Position numbers and translations under genes: made by a program | Source: Meconema thalassinum | Lineage: Eukaryota > Arthropoda > Insecta > Orthoptera > Tettigoniidae | DNA length: 64,000 nucleotides | Assembly: GCA_946902985.2 (NCBI GenBank) | Contig: OX336389.2 | Span: 170,882,704 to 170,946,703 of the forward strand | Reading direction: 5' to 3' | The notes under the pieces: generated by a model | What the model was told of the DNA's origin: nothing | The model's database searches: none | Seen by the model: only the letters and a program-made list of their open reading frames with translations | Shown here: piece by piece, positions 1 to 10,499 of the stretch | Numbering within the stretch: the first letter of the stretch is position 1 | Layout of the letters: each line of letters opens with the position of its first letter

Positions 1-237
1 AAACTGAATTACGTGGTCAACGGAAATCAAAATACGGATTTTAACATACAATTTCAAAGATCCGAAATGCTATATCCCGGCCTCCTTTACAAGGAAGTAA
101 GCTACCGTACCTTTAATTTTTACCCACAATTAAGGTATGCCTTATAGCCAAACAGTGTGGCAGTCTACGTGAGCTCAACGACAGGGGACCTCTACATCCC
201 CTGTATACTGCCAATAACGCAGGACTGAACATTTTCA

Positions 238-432
238 GGAAATGGTGCCTTCGTACAACTGTATCCGATTTGGAAAAGTAAAAATATAACTACAAAGACA
301 AAGTTAAATATATTTAGAAGTAATGTCAAGGCAGTATTAATGTATGCGTCTGAGTCTTGGAAAGTTAGCAACCAAATTACCAGTCGATTACAGGTGTTTG
401 TTAATAGGTGTCTGAGAAGGATTTTGAATATA
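238..432 (+). pseudogene. LINE reverse transcriptase C-terminal fragment, part 1
   Basis: This frame reads as the conserved tail that follows the RT domain in many insect non-LTR retrotransposons: PIWKSKNI, then SESWKV, then LQVFVNRCLRRILNI. It stops being LINE-like exactly where a Tc1/mariner-type element starts. The matching continuation lies on the other side of that element at 1508-1836. Only the last part of the polyprotein is present, so this is a 5'-truncated dead copy. Family identity (LINE) is firm; the clade is not. Confidence 0.75.
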
Positions 433-1507
433 CAGGGTGTTTCAGGAGGAATAGTAAATATTTTAGGAGGTGATAGTAGAGAAGAATTGCAATCAAAAAT
501 TCCATATGATATGTGTCCCATTTGTATGGCGTAGAGAGATACAGCTGGTAGTATTTAACCCAAACAAATGTAAATCCAAGGCAAATGAGGACGTTCAAAG
601 TTGATTTTCTAAAATTCCACCACAAATGCATTTTGCATTTCTCTTGATAACACCCTGTGTAGCTCTTCGGAGGTCGTCTTGGCGTTCTTTGTTGAGGGCT
701 GCACTATGCATATTCCGAACGACCAACTCGGCTCTTGTGTTAACTTTCTCCTTGCAAACTTCGTCTTTCAATCAACCCCACAGGCAAAAATCCAAATGGG
801 TAAGGTCCGGGGACCTTGGTGGCCATCTTCCGGGGAATGTTAGGGTTATATGTTATATCACCAGACGACTAGAATGTGCAGTAGCCCAGTCATGCTGGAA
901 GAACATACGCATCTTGTAGCCAAAGGAATCTCTTCCAATAATGCTGGAAGTTCATTTTCCAGAAAGTGTAGATATTGGGGTCCTGTTAGACGATGCGGTA
1001 ACACAACAGGCCCAATCAACTGATTGTCAATCAACCCACACCACACATTTACAGAGAGGAGTTTCTGAAAATGTGTGTCCACAATGGCATGTGGGTTTTC
1101 TTCTGAACACTTATGTTCATTACGAGTGTTATTGATGCCGTCATGAGTGAACGTGGCTTCATCAGTGAAGATTACAAATGGGATTACTTGGTGATTTGCA
1201 CGTATCCAACGACAAAATTCCAATCGTCTATCTGGATCTCCTGCTCGAAGGTGTTGAACGGGCTGGTAATGACACGGATGGAACCCGTGCATACGTAATG
1301 CCCGCCATACTCTTGTACATGTAACACCGATACGTGCAGAAAGTCTAGGTGTACCAGCACACGAAACGACAACTGCTCTGGTTACATACCAACGTCTGTA
1401 TCTCGGTACGCAATAAAAATGGGACACATGTTATATGGATTTTTTTATTCCAATTCATCTATACTACCAACTCCTAAAATATTTACTATTCCTCCTGAAA
1501 CACCCTG
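433..1507 (-). mobile_element. Tc1/mariner-type transposon with long TIRs, nested in a LINE
   Basis: The two ends are inverted repeats. The outer 37 bases (433-469 and the reverse complement of 1471-1507) match perfectly, beginning CAGGGTGTTTCAGGAGG. An imperfect match continues inward to roughly 115 bp. The left flank ends in TA, as expected for this superfamily, but the right flank reads AA, so the target duplication has decayed. The interior encodes a broken DDE transposase on the minus strand. The element interrupts a LINE coding frame, which fixes both boundaries independently of the TIRs. Confidence 0.85.
598..1427 (-). pseudogene. Tc1/mariner superfamily DDE transposase, frameshifted
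   Basis: The first 189 codons (1427 down to 858) contain IFTDEATFTHDG, the first catalytic Asp block, then NVWCGLIDNQLIGP and LTGPQYLHFLENELP, all typical of this transposase group. The frame then breaks near 870. Homology resumes in another frame with PRSPDLTHLDFCLWG and RRATQGVIKRNAKCICGG, ending near 598. A QHD-type second catalytic block lies between these parts but off frame. The N-terminal DNA-binding region seems short, suggesting an internal deletion next to the right TIR. Non-functional as it stands. Confidence 0.8.
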
Positions 1508-1836
1508 AACATTGGCCTGAGACAATCTCAAATGAGGAGCTGTTAGTTCGAACTTCAGAGGAACAGATTAAAATCCAAATAAAAGGAAGGATATGGAAGT
1601 GGATTGGCCACACACTTAGAAAATCTGATAATGCCATTGAGAAGCAAGTCCTGGATTGGAATCCCCAGGGTAGCAGGAGAAGAGGAAGGCCCAAGCATTC
1701 GTGGATGCGGACGGTAGAGGCAGAGAGGCGACAACAGGGAAAGGCATGGAAAGAGGTGAAGAGGATGTCAGCCAACAGAGTGAGATGGCGCAGCTTCGCG
1801 GATGCCCTATGTTCCAATGGGAACTATAGGAAATAA
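1508..1836 (+). pseudogene. LINE reverse transcriptase C-terminal fragment, part 2
   Basis: This continues the fragment at 238-432 after the nested transposon. It shows the standard terminal motifs of the same LINE group: HWPETISNEELLVRTS, then KWIGHTLRK, then WNPQGSRRRGRPKHSW, then RVRWRSFADALC, with a natural stop shortly after. Finding the two parts exactly abutting the two TIRs shows the LINE was here first and was then hit by the DNA transposon. Confidence 0.8.
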
Positions 1837-2129
1837 GTAAACAAGTAAGAGAATTTTCAGGAACCCTGTGAAAGTGTGCCTTGTCCGCTGTAACAGTTTA
1901 TTATGAAGCTAACAAGGAATGTACAAATACTGTAGGTCTTCCTTATTATATTCTTCAACTTACCCGTCAACGTGTAAGACTAAGTACTGTAATTACCTGT
2001 TTCCTGTTCCCCAAATGTTTCCCAATGCTCGCTTTAATGAGCCGTCAATCAACAAATTACTGTCTTTGTCTCGGCCCTTGTCACCAGCTTTTAACTGAGC
2101 ACTTCACAACTTACGTTACTGACATACAG

Positions 2130-2608
2130 TAGTTCGGCAGTAGCCTTTATGGTTCGTGGGGTTCAAACCCCGACGAAGTCGTCGGATTTTTTTAAGAGCG
2201 TTAAAAATCCCTCAGTATGCCTTCCTTCGGAGGGGAAGTAAAGCCGGCGGTCCCATGTCATAGGTTTATGGCATGTTAAAGAACGTTCCACTAATTACGC
2301 CTGTGTGAATCTAAATTAGGCTAAACATTTGACTAACGCTCTTAGGTCGCCAGGAGCCGACTGCGATGGCATCTGGTAACCAATTTCTGAACTAGCAGTC
2401 GTTGACGGTGGCATTTGGCGGCAAAAGTAGGAACTACTTGAAAAACAATCAATGTCTGCAGTCCTTACTTGAGTTGAAAACAGATAACACACACGAATAC
2501 AGTCACCACAATTAACACCGGTTATCAGACAGATTCTACACACACCCAAAGTACACGAGGCTACATGATCGCGTTGTCGCAGCCCCTAAACTGAGGAACC
2601 AACCAACC
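2130..2608 (+). mobile_element. tRNA-headed SINE, family S2 (copy 1)
   Basis: A B-box-like GGGGTTCAAACCCC sits near the 5' end. The body ends with the tail GGGGCTACATGACCG-like text followed by CCAACCAACC. A second, better preserved copy lies at 21929-22440 and aligns over essentially the whole length, including AAGTAAAGCCGGCGGTCCCATG. The 3' third is shared with the otherwise different family A SINEs in this window. The head of this copy is degraded. Confidence 0.75.
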
Positions 2609-2969
2609 ATTTATGGTTTCGAAAGCAAGAGTTGTGCTTTATCTTAACACGAGAGTAAAAGTGATACAGTACTGTAATAATTCGTAGCAGAAATGTGTAA
2701 ATACAGCACTGAATAAGGTAGCCTATGTACACCATTTTAATTTCTCTCAGTGTCTCCATTGTATGTATGTTCATGGTTTAATTATTTTAGCATAGACCTA
2801 CCTCTGTTATCCAGAAACATATCTTTAACGGAAAAAAAATGTGGGACCTGTTCGATTCCGTTGAAGGCAGGTTTGACTGTAGGTACGTTTTCGTCCTAAT
2901 CACTAAGCGCAGATCGCCCACGGGTGTCAGATCGCAAGACTCGCACCAAGGCTCCGGGAGTTACGCGCC

Positions 2970-2971
<2 letters not shown>

Positions 2972-3024
<53 letters not shown>
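2972..3024. repeat. (TTA)n microsatellite
   Basis: About 17 uninterrupted ATT/TTA units. Confidence 0.95.
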
Positions 3025-3138
3025 TCAGATTATGCTCTAACTATTAAAATTTGTTAGATTTTATAGTTTTGCCAAAACCATGAACACTTTCTGTTTGTGT
3101 TATAAGCAGGGGCGGGTTTAGTTGTGTTGCGTCCCAAG

Positions 3139-4415
3139 CAGTGGCGGCTGATGGATAATTGTTCTGGGTGTTGCGCTATTTTCATTAATGGGGGGGGATT
3201 AAGTTGGTACATGGGCACCCGCAGGATTTTTTCAAGGGTGGGGGAGTAATATGTTTTTCATTTCATTACCTCGTCACTAGGTGTTATTGAGACGTACACC
3301 CCCGTGCAATTTTCGTTTCATTTCTTACTTGCTTCGTGATATCCATTATTTGGCTGCTCTTAAACCGTTGGGTACATGATCATTATGGCATGAAGGGGAG
3401 GAATATTTTTTTTAGTTCAGAGTTTTTGTCCATAGGAGTTCTTTGTGAATCATCGTCATAAATCATTTATTTTAAACAGGCAAAATTAGTTGTATCACCA
3501 TGTAGGCCAACCGACAAAAATAAAAATCAAGCAGTTCATTAAAATGGTAATGTTAATCCAGTTCGCCGATTTTCTAAATAACTGAAGATATTCTCAAATA
3601 ATCCAAAATTTCTAAGTTAAATAAAACTGTGGAATTATCCCTACATGTAAATCAGTTAACCATCAGTAACTTCAATTTATGAAATAAACTGGTGTGACAA
3701 TGAACAATTTCAGGGGGGGGAGGGGGCACGGCACCTCCTTGTGCACTCCCCCCCCCCCCCCCCCTCCTGCAGACGTCCATGAGGTGATAGGACTGCTTGA
3801 TATCGGTGAAAACTGTATTCAATTGCGCGGTAAAACGGATGTACCGGTACCTCATTCATAACGAATGCCGCAGTTCAGAGACATCACATTTTCATCGGAT
3901 TAAATGGAATATAAGTTAGTCTACATGAAAACCTTCATGAGAACAAAACAATGTAAGTTATATACGAGCGTGAGTATCACAAGTACGCCCAACATTGCAA
4001 AACATAGTATCGGCAGTTGACGGAGCATCTCGGATGTCTCCGGCCGCGCCTCGGCTTCCTGGTTGCAATGAGCTGGCAACGACTAGCCGTGTTAACTGTT
4101 GGGATAGGGCTTACCCGATCTAGCATCTCTGCCATACCCTTCACTATTGAGATCTGGTCGGTGCTTGTGGCTGGCAACGACCAAGCGGACAAGCGCTCCT
4201 AGACGGCTGGCGCGCTTCGCTTTCTCAGTCAGTTCACAATACTGTAACTTACTATGAGATTTCCTGAATTATTAAAGAACAGAATTATGAATTTCTGTAC
4301 ATATAACAGGAAACATACAGCTTTTAATACTAAAAATATTATCGCGGTATTAATTGTTTTTCTGAATTAATCTGGTCGTTGTGCAACACTGCAACCTTAT
4401 TACCGGCCGCCACTG
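3139..4415. mobile_element. Non-autonomous hAT element with perfect 8-bp TSD
   Basis: The ends are inverted: the left starts CAGTGGCGGCTGATGG and the right, reverse-complemented, starts CAGTGGCGGCCGGTAA. Both are flanked by the identical 8-mer GTCCCAAG (3131-3138 and 4416-4423), the target-site length of hAT transposons. No transposase frame is visible in the 1,277 bp. Inside are a G8 run (3713-3720) and a C17 run (3748-3764). The rest of the interior is unrecognised. Confidence 0.75.
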
Positions 4416-4453
4416 GTCCCAAGGCACAACATAGAGTTTAAAAAAACACCACA

Positions 4454-4640
4454 ATCTACACCCTCTGTCTAAAAAGTTCAGTGAATGGGCTATATTACGA
4501 ACGGATTGTTGGCTTACTTGAAACAGCCGTTACTGTCCTTCAAAGTAATCCCCGTTACAATGTTATTGTGGTCTCCTTGCAAACGAGTCGGTGTTTCATT
4601 CATAATGCCCTTTGTATCAGTGAGAAACGCTACTTTAAGC
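4454..4640 (-). pseudogene. Possible mariner transposase C-terminal scrap
   Basis: On the minus strand a short stretch reads NGDYFEG, which resembles the extreme C-terminus of some mariner-type transposases, followed by further unaligned codons to about 4454. No TIR or catalytic motif is visible. Weak call. Confidence 0.25.
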
Positions 4641-4642
4641 CA

Positions 4643-5053
4643 TCAACCAAAATTATAAACATCAGGATACTCTTCTTTCTTCGTAGCCAAAAACAGAGTA
4701 ATATCATGACGAATGCTGAAGAAACGTATCAAAACTTTACCCTTACTCAGCCATCTCACTTCTGTGAGGTAAAGCACGTCCCCGTGTTGCGATATAAATT
4801 CATTCAAAACATCATGAAACGTTCTGTGGTTCAGTTCATTCGACCTTATAAAATTCACGATCTTTACAACTGTTGTCATAACACAGCTGATATTTTCAAC
4901 AAATTGAACAGCTAAGCTTTCTTGATGAATGAGACAATGAAAACTTAATGAACTGCCATTTCCCAAATGTGTTTTCAACAACTGAACGAACCCTATATTT
5001 TGCCCTAACGTTGATGGGCAACCATCAGTACACACAGAAAAAACGTTTTTCAA
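4643..5053 (-). pseudogene. hAT transposase, central part (ZBED5/GTF2IRD2-like)
   Basis: The 136-codon frame contains VCTDGCPSTLGQNIGFV (first catalytic block), FHCLIHQESLAVQ, VVKIVNFIRSNELNHRTFHD and DVLYLTEVRWLSKGKVLIRFF. These are hallmark blocks of the hAT lineage that also gave rise to vertebrate ZBED5-like genes. It is the downstream continuation of the frame at 6125-6538. The C-terminal dimerisation region is absent. Confidence 0.85.
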
Positions 5054-5089
5054 ATAAATGCTAAGTTCGTTAGAAAATACTTACTGTTG

Positions 5090-6112
5090 TTGTTTGAGTC
5101 TTCAGTCTTTTCACTGGTTTGATGCAGCCCTCCATGCCTCCCTGTCCTGAGCTAATCGTTTCATCTCTACATAGCTACCACACCCTACATCCGAGGCAAT
5201 CTGTTTAACATATTCTAACCTTGGTCTACCCCTACAGTTCTTGTCCTCGACCCTTCCTTCTATAACTAAGCTTGCTATTCCTGGGTGTCTTGGTATGTGT
5301 CCTACTAACCTATCTCTTCTCTTCATTAGCAGTCGCCAGAAACATCTCTCCTCTCCCACTCGTCTTAATACATCTTCGTTTGTAACCCTATCTACCCATC
5401 TGATCTTCATCATTCTCCTGTAACACCACATTTCAAATGCTTCAATTCTCCTCTTTTCTGCTGCACCAATAGTCCAAGTTTCACTTCCATAGAGCGCCGC
5501 GCTCCAGACAAAGGCTTTCAAAAATGACTTCCTAATACCTAAATCTATATTCGATGTCAACAGATTCCTTTTTTGTAGAAATGCTTTCTTTGCCTGAGCC
5601 AACCTACTTTTTATATCCTCTTTGCTTCGTCCATCACTGGTTATTCTGTTTCCCAAGTAACAGAAGTCTCCTACTTCCTTCAGCTTTTCACCTGCCAATT
5701 TGATCTCCATAGAGGTTTTCTGATTTATTTCGGCTGCATTCCAGAATTTTTGTTTTACATTTATTAATTTTCATCATGAATTCTTTCCGTAAGACGGAGT
5801 CCATACCATTCAAAAACTCATTCAAATCCTCAGGCTTGTCGGCCAAGATGACGATGTAATCAGCAAATCTCAGAGTTGAAATTATTTCTCCTTGAATCTT
5901 CACTCCCACTTTAATTTTTTCTCTAATTTCCTTCATTGCTTGTTCAATGTAAAGATTGAAAAGTATGGGTGATAAGTTGCAGCCTTGCCTAACACCTTTC
6001 TGAATATCAGCTTCTCTCTCATATCCTTCAGCTCGAATGACTGCTGTCTGGTTTCTGTATAGATTGTAGATTACCCTCCTATCCCTGTACTTTATTCCAA
6101 TAGATTACTATT
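5090..6112 (-). pseudogene. 5'-truncated LINE (endonuclease-RT type) inside the hAT gene
   Basis: On the minus strand the RT reads KGVRQGCNLSPILFNLYIEQ (about 5990), then LRFADYIVILAD (5830-5870), where the usual FADD catalytic pair is FADY. The long C-terminal part follows from 5710: DFCYLGNRITSDG, AALYGSETWTIG, FEMWCYRRMMKIRWVDRV and RGRPRLEYVKQI. A frame change separates 5688-5936 from 5111-5710. The 5' half (endonuclease and most of RT) is missing, as usual for LINE insertions. A related fragment lies at 60233-60705. Confidence 0.85.
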
Positions 6113-6124
6113 GTGTTGAAATAA

Positions 6125-6538
6125 TCAATACCTCGAGTTTGTCCAGTCATGGGAATCATGCCTTAAAAAATCTTCTTTAACAACACAATCCTTGGATACA
6201 TACTTAACGAACAATAGAAATTGATAAATTGACGTTATGTCTGTAGATGAGTCGAGTGAAAGACTAAAATATTTGCTTTGCTGCAGTTCATCGGTAAGAT
6301 TAAGTGCAATATTTGCTGCTAAGTCCTGTGTCCGTCTCATGCGAGTTGAATCAAACAGCTGAAGTTTAGAAATTTCATCTAATATTTGCTTACTATTAGA
6401 TAAGTGTGAAAACAAAGTTGTACAAAGGGTGACAACACACTCTTTTACAATTTCTGCATCAGAAAACGGCTTCATATTTTGTGCTAAAATTTCTGTTACT
6501 TGGTAGGATGCTTTAGTATTAAGCTCATTCTTGTTCAT
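6125..6538 (-). pseudogene. hAT transposase, N-terminal part
   Basis: It contains ASYQVTEILAQNMKPFSD, EIVKECVVTLC, TRMRRTQDLAANI and KYFSLSLDSSTDITS, a pre-catalytic block seen in ZBED5/GTF2IRD2-like hAT transposases. The frame ends at a stop just before the LINE insertion point, and the missing continuation resumes at 5053. The BED zinc finger expected further upstream is not recognisable between 6538 and 6840. Confidence 0.8.
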
Positions 6539-6848
6539 TGCATTAAAAAGGGTACTACGTTCATTGGCTCTGCTCTACTAGCTAGTCTCTCCACTCCAAC
6601 CACACTGCGGTAGTCTGAGTAAATAACTAAGTAGAGAAAAACAACGACAGATTTTCAATACACTTAATTAATAAATATAACATATACAGTATGTATAAAA
6701 TGTTGTATAATTTTTTCATAAAATATTTATTTCATAACTCTTAAATTTGTTTTTATTCCTATCCCTAACAGTCTTGAGGGTCGCAAAAGATCATTCACAG
6801 GGCCGCATACGGCCCGCGGGCCACGTAGTGAGGATCGCTGCTCTAGGA

Positions 6849-7119
6849 ACAGCTGTGCCCTTCGTTCCATCTTTCTGACAGTTCACTGCAACATTTCCAG
6901 GTCGATACAATTGATTTCCAAATCTCCACTTGTTTGTGGTCGATTTTGATACCCTCTATCCTTGAGGTTATCCCACCAGTAATAATAATGTGGTGTAGTT
7001 ATGTCAGGTGATCTTGACGGCCAGAGATTCTTAGATATTACTCTGTCCTCAAAGAAGCTATTGATCAGAACGAGGGACTCAGTTGATGAGTTGCTATAAA
7101 TAACCGTGGGATAGCTCAA
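6849..7119 (-). pseudogene. Tc1/mariner-type transposase C-terminal fragment
   Basis: The 78-codon frame contains FFEDRVISKNLWPSRSPDI followed by PHYYYWWDNLKDRGYQNRPQT. This matches the region around the third catalytic Asp (SPDLTP-x-D-x-x-LWG-x-LKD) of insect Tc1/mariner transposases. The LWG position is degenerate. No TIR was found. Confidence 0.65.
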
Positions 7120-7448
7120 TGTCGTCTAATTGCTTGATAATTCTAGGAAAATATGCTTGTTCCAGTTTGTGTCCGAGTTGAAGACGGTTTGCCGAGACTA
7201 CACACTTAACTCCGAACTTCTGTGGATACATGAATAAGTTACCATATGGATTGTGTGTGGCCTAAGTTCGGGCATTTTGTGAACCCACGGAACCAAGCCA
7301 TAGCTCCTCTTTTTCTCTTATTTCTGTTACCCTTGGAAATAGTTATAAATGTTTCTCGTCTCAAATAGTCTGTGAAATAGTCCATTGAATCGCAGATTAC
7401 GTCTCTCTACGTAATTCATGAGTTTGTTCCCACCGAAAAGGACAAAAG

Positions 7449-7840
7449 ACCACCTGGTGTTGTAGCGGCTAGCATTCTTGGCTGTGCTCCTAGAGGTCCG
7501 GGTTCGATTCCCGGTTCTGCAAAAATAAATTACCCTATGGTCTGAGGGCTGGAACAGGGTACATTTAGCCTCGTGAGGCAAAACTGAGAATAGGAGTGTT
7601 AGATTCCCACCTCAGCCATCTTGGAAGTGGTCTTCCGTAATTTCCCACTTCTACTCCAGGCAAATGGTTACTAACTAAAGGCCACAGGCGCCTCCTTCCC
7701 ACTCCTCATCTGAATTGCTAATACACACACTAATACAGCCATCACAATTACACAGGTTACCAGAAAAATACACACACTCATACACCCAAGTACACGGGGC
7801 TACATGACTACGATGTCCCAAAGCCCTTAAATCAATCAAA
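7449..7840 (+). mobile_element. SINE family A, near full length
   Basis: The 5' head reads like a tRNA-Asp: GTAGCGGCTAGCATTC as A box and GGTTCGATTCCCGG as B box. A second T-arm-like block follows about 100 bp later. The conserved middle block has the pattern GGAAGTGGTCTTCCGTAAT. The tail is GTACACGGGGCTACATGACT then AAGCCCTTAAATC. It is mutated relative to other copies in the window but essentially complete. Confidence 0.85.
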
Positions 7841-8235
7841 GGACAGAAGTTTGATCCTGTTTGATGTAAATCCATTTCCTGCGTCCCTAGCAGCTCTTAG
7901 ATGACTCAACCAGACGTGTCGAGATAAGTACTGATGTGATTTCCTCCATTAAGGAGATTCCCTCCTCAGTGATGGCACTTGATACTGAATTGCGCTAATG
8001 AAGTCTGTTCAAGACACGTGATGGCTGGACTTGCGCCAGTAAATGTTAATCAACTGCCAGGCAGGGCTTTGTCATACTTGAATAGAATAATTCCCTTCAT
8101 TGCCCACCTAATGTACACAAGACTGATCAGTAAAGTTCACAAATCAAGTAGCATCACTATATTTTTGAAAAGGACAGCGCTGAATCAGAAGAACTAGAAA
8201 TCTTGGAATATATTCTGGAAATTTAATGTTTTAGA

Positions 8236-8500
8236 TTACCAAGGCAACACTGAAATATGGCTTCTAACACGACAATCTCCTTCATTTTCATTTCCCATGC
8301 CTTTGCCTTCTATACTCGTCTTTATCCTTCCTATCACTCTGTCTTGGCCACCTCTTGTTCTCTTCCAGCCTTGACGACATAAGAGCATCCAAGGTCTAGG
8401 ATGTATTTCACTTCCTGACTTCTATGGCACTTCCATTCTTATTTCCCGATACGCTAACTTTTCTAGTGGTTGACATTCTTACTTTTCTCTCCTTCTAAAT
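8236..8500 (+). repeat. Dispersed repeat with hairpin-element tail at its start
   Basis: Bases 8236-8273 (CCAAGGCAACACTGAAATAT...) repeat the one-sided tail of the hairpin element at 46835-46878. The following pyrimidine-rich 200 bp (CTCTTGTTCTCTTCC... and TTTCCCGATACGC...) is a diverged copy of 23100-23300. Element class unknown. Confidence 0.5.
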
Positions 8501-9283
8501 AATAGTATGTTAAAATGGGAAAATTATTTCAATGTTCCGCCCCTGAAATCAACAATTACCCTTAGAAAGGGCAGAGTTTTCTTCCTTCATAATTCGAAAG
8601 GCTCGTTATAATCTTATAAACTACCAGCAGATACTCGTCTTCTCCAATTCTTCGGTATTAAACGTCAAACACTATCAAATTATCAATATACTCGTAAAAT
8701 CAGTCGCAGCTCGTGCTGTTGGGATTGGGGAAGGCTGAAAATGAGCAAATCCCTGAAGGTAGTTTGGTGTAATTATTTATAGCCAGGTTGTAGCTGACCA
8801 CCTTAGCTCAACGCGTAGTGGCAAATGTTGGTTTAATGCATTTAATGCACACGATACGCATACGCCTTTGCAAGATATTTAATGGGTAAAATATTTCTCG
8901 AGGAGGGGGATGGGGCGGGAGTCCGGAATATACTTCTTGTTCATAAATAGATTGGTCCTATTATGCTATTTTATGAACCGATGGATTTTTAATTTTCTAT
9001 TTAAACGGATTGACTTACCTAGTTTCGTATTGAAACCTGCTCCCCATCCTAATGAGACCCGATCAGAGGAGGCCTGATTGGCAATTGTACTCTACAATAC
9101 AACCGCAATTTACCTCCAAATCACTACCAGCTAGAGATTTGAACTGCAACATTGTAACGTGTTTTTCGAGGGTTTTTTATGCCACTGGCATAAGTCAGTA
9201 GGAAGCCATTCTATATTTATTTACGCGGCAAATTGTTCAGCCAAGAGAATTTTTCATGTTAATTTATTATTATTATTATTAAC

Positions 9284-9317
<34 letters not shown>

Positions 9318-9439
9318 GGTATTTTTGGAGCATTTTTATAAAATTATAAGCACACAGATAGGTTTTCTATGTCTTAGAAAACACTATCAAGCAAATTATT
9401 ACGAACTACATTATCATAGAAAATTATATGATTACGGAA
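8501..9439. other. Unassigned interval with (TTA)n
   Basis: No coding or repeat match was recognised apart from a (TTA)n microsatellite, interrupted once, at 9263-9316. Confidence 0.5.
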
Positions 9440-10490
9440 TTTTACGGAGTTTTGTCAGTTAGGGTATGATGAGAGAGATGACTCACTGGGAATTCGGATA
9501 CAGGCTTATTCTTGTCAAGAAGCATGTCGCAAGCCTGGGTTGCAGCGTCAAGAAAAGGCGAAATAGTCTGGAACGGCAATCGACATCATCCGCGCGCCGT
9601 GTGTATTGAGCCTAAGGAGGGGAGTATAGCGGGGTGCTCAGCCAATCAGTGGAGACCACGTAAGGTGGAAGTCGGCACCGGAGTGGGGAGCCGACGAGGG
9701 CATATATCGGTGGCGCGCCGTGGAGGCGAGAGCTATCTTTGTAAAACTTAACCAGTGTGGTTGTAAGAGTGTTTGGCTCCGATGTTCGGACCATAAAGTG
9801 ATCATATCTACCAGTATATCATCAACTAACGAAGAAGATGACGACGTCCAGGAGACAGTGGGAAGCTCTCTTCATCATTCAGTACGAGGGAAATGCTTCG
9901 GCAATTTCCAGTGGTAAGCGCGAATGACGCAGAACTACGCAATCTCTCGTTTCTCTTTGTTTTAAATTCAGTATTTCAGTAACTTCATAGCTTGGGAATA
10001 AGAGTAAAATCAAAAATTTATCAGACTCCGTTTTCACGTAATTTTCTAGCGGTAATATTCAAATCGCAACGCTCCAATATAAATTTTAAACTTATTATTA
10101 TTATTATTAATTTTGCAATACGTGTTATATATAATAAATTCATTTCTTTTAACCATGCAATCTTTGCTTTCAGTAGGTAGCATTAGATATAGACCAATTC
10201 CTTCTCCTGATACAATTGTTTGTTGGGTTAATGATCAAATCATACCACGATCTGAGTGAATGGATTCTTGAAGGTGTTCTACCGGAGCTAGGTGTTGTTA
10301 AATACAAATTTAGATTTTAACATTGCGTTGAGGTCTTGGCGCCCATTAAAACAACATATCTTAGGCAGAGTAAATATTTCAAAGTGCAAGTAAGCACCAG
10401 TCAAACTGTTACACAGTTACATTTGTCACCCAACAGTAAGGGCCAGTCAAACCCGTTACACTTGTCGCTACCAACTTGGGGCTGAAAACC
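9440..10490 (+). other. Possible 5' LTR and leader of the gypsy-like element
   Basis: This sits directly upstream of gag. A TATA-like GCATATATCGG lies at about 9700. A block ending ACACTTGTCGCTACCAACTT at about 10460-10480 resembles the gypsy LTR/primer-binding junction. The downstream LTR is lost by truncation, so the LTR limits cannot be proven by comparison. Confidence 0.35.
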
Positions 10491-10499
10491 TAATAACAT

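Larger units (their letters stand above)
4643..6840 (-). mobile_element. Autonomous-type hAT transposon, 3' end missing, split by a LINE
   Basis: Two transposase pieces (6125-6538 and 4643-5053, minus strand) are separated by a LINE inserted on the same strand. The 5' end appears to be at 6840, where the minus strand starts CAGCGATCCTCACTACGTGG followed by GC-rich GCCCGCGGGCC, a common style of hAT terminus. I could not find the matching 3' terminus or an 8-bp duplication, so the far end is probably lost. Confidence 0.65.

Noticed and set aside
3652..3855. Pro/Gly-run minus-strand frame
   Set aside because: Caused by C17 and G8 homopolymers inside a hAT element.
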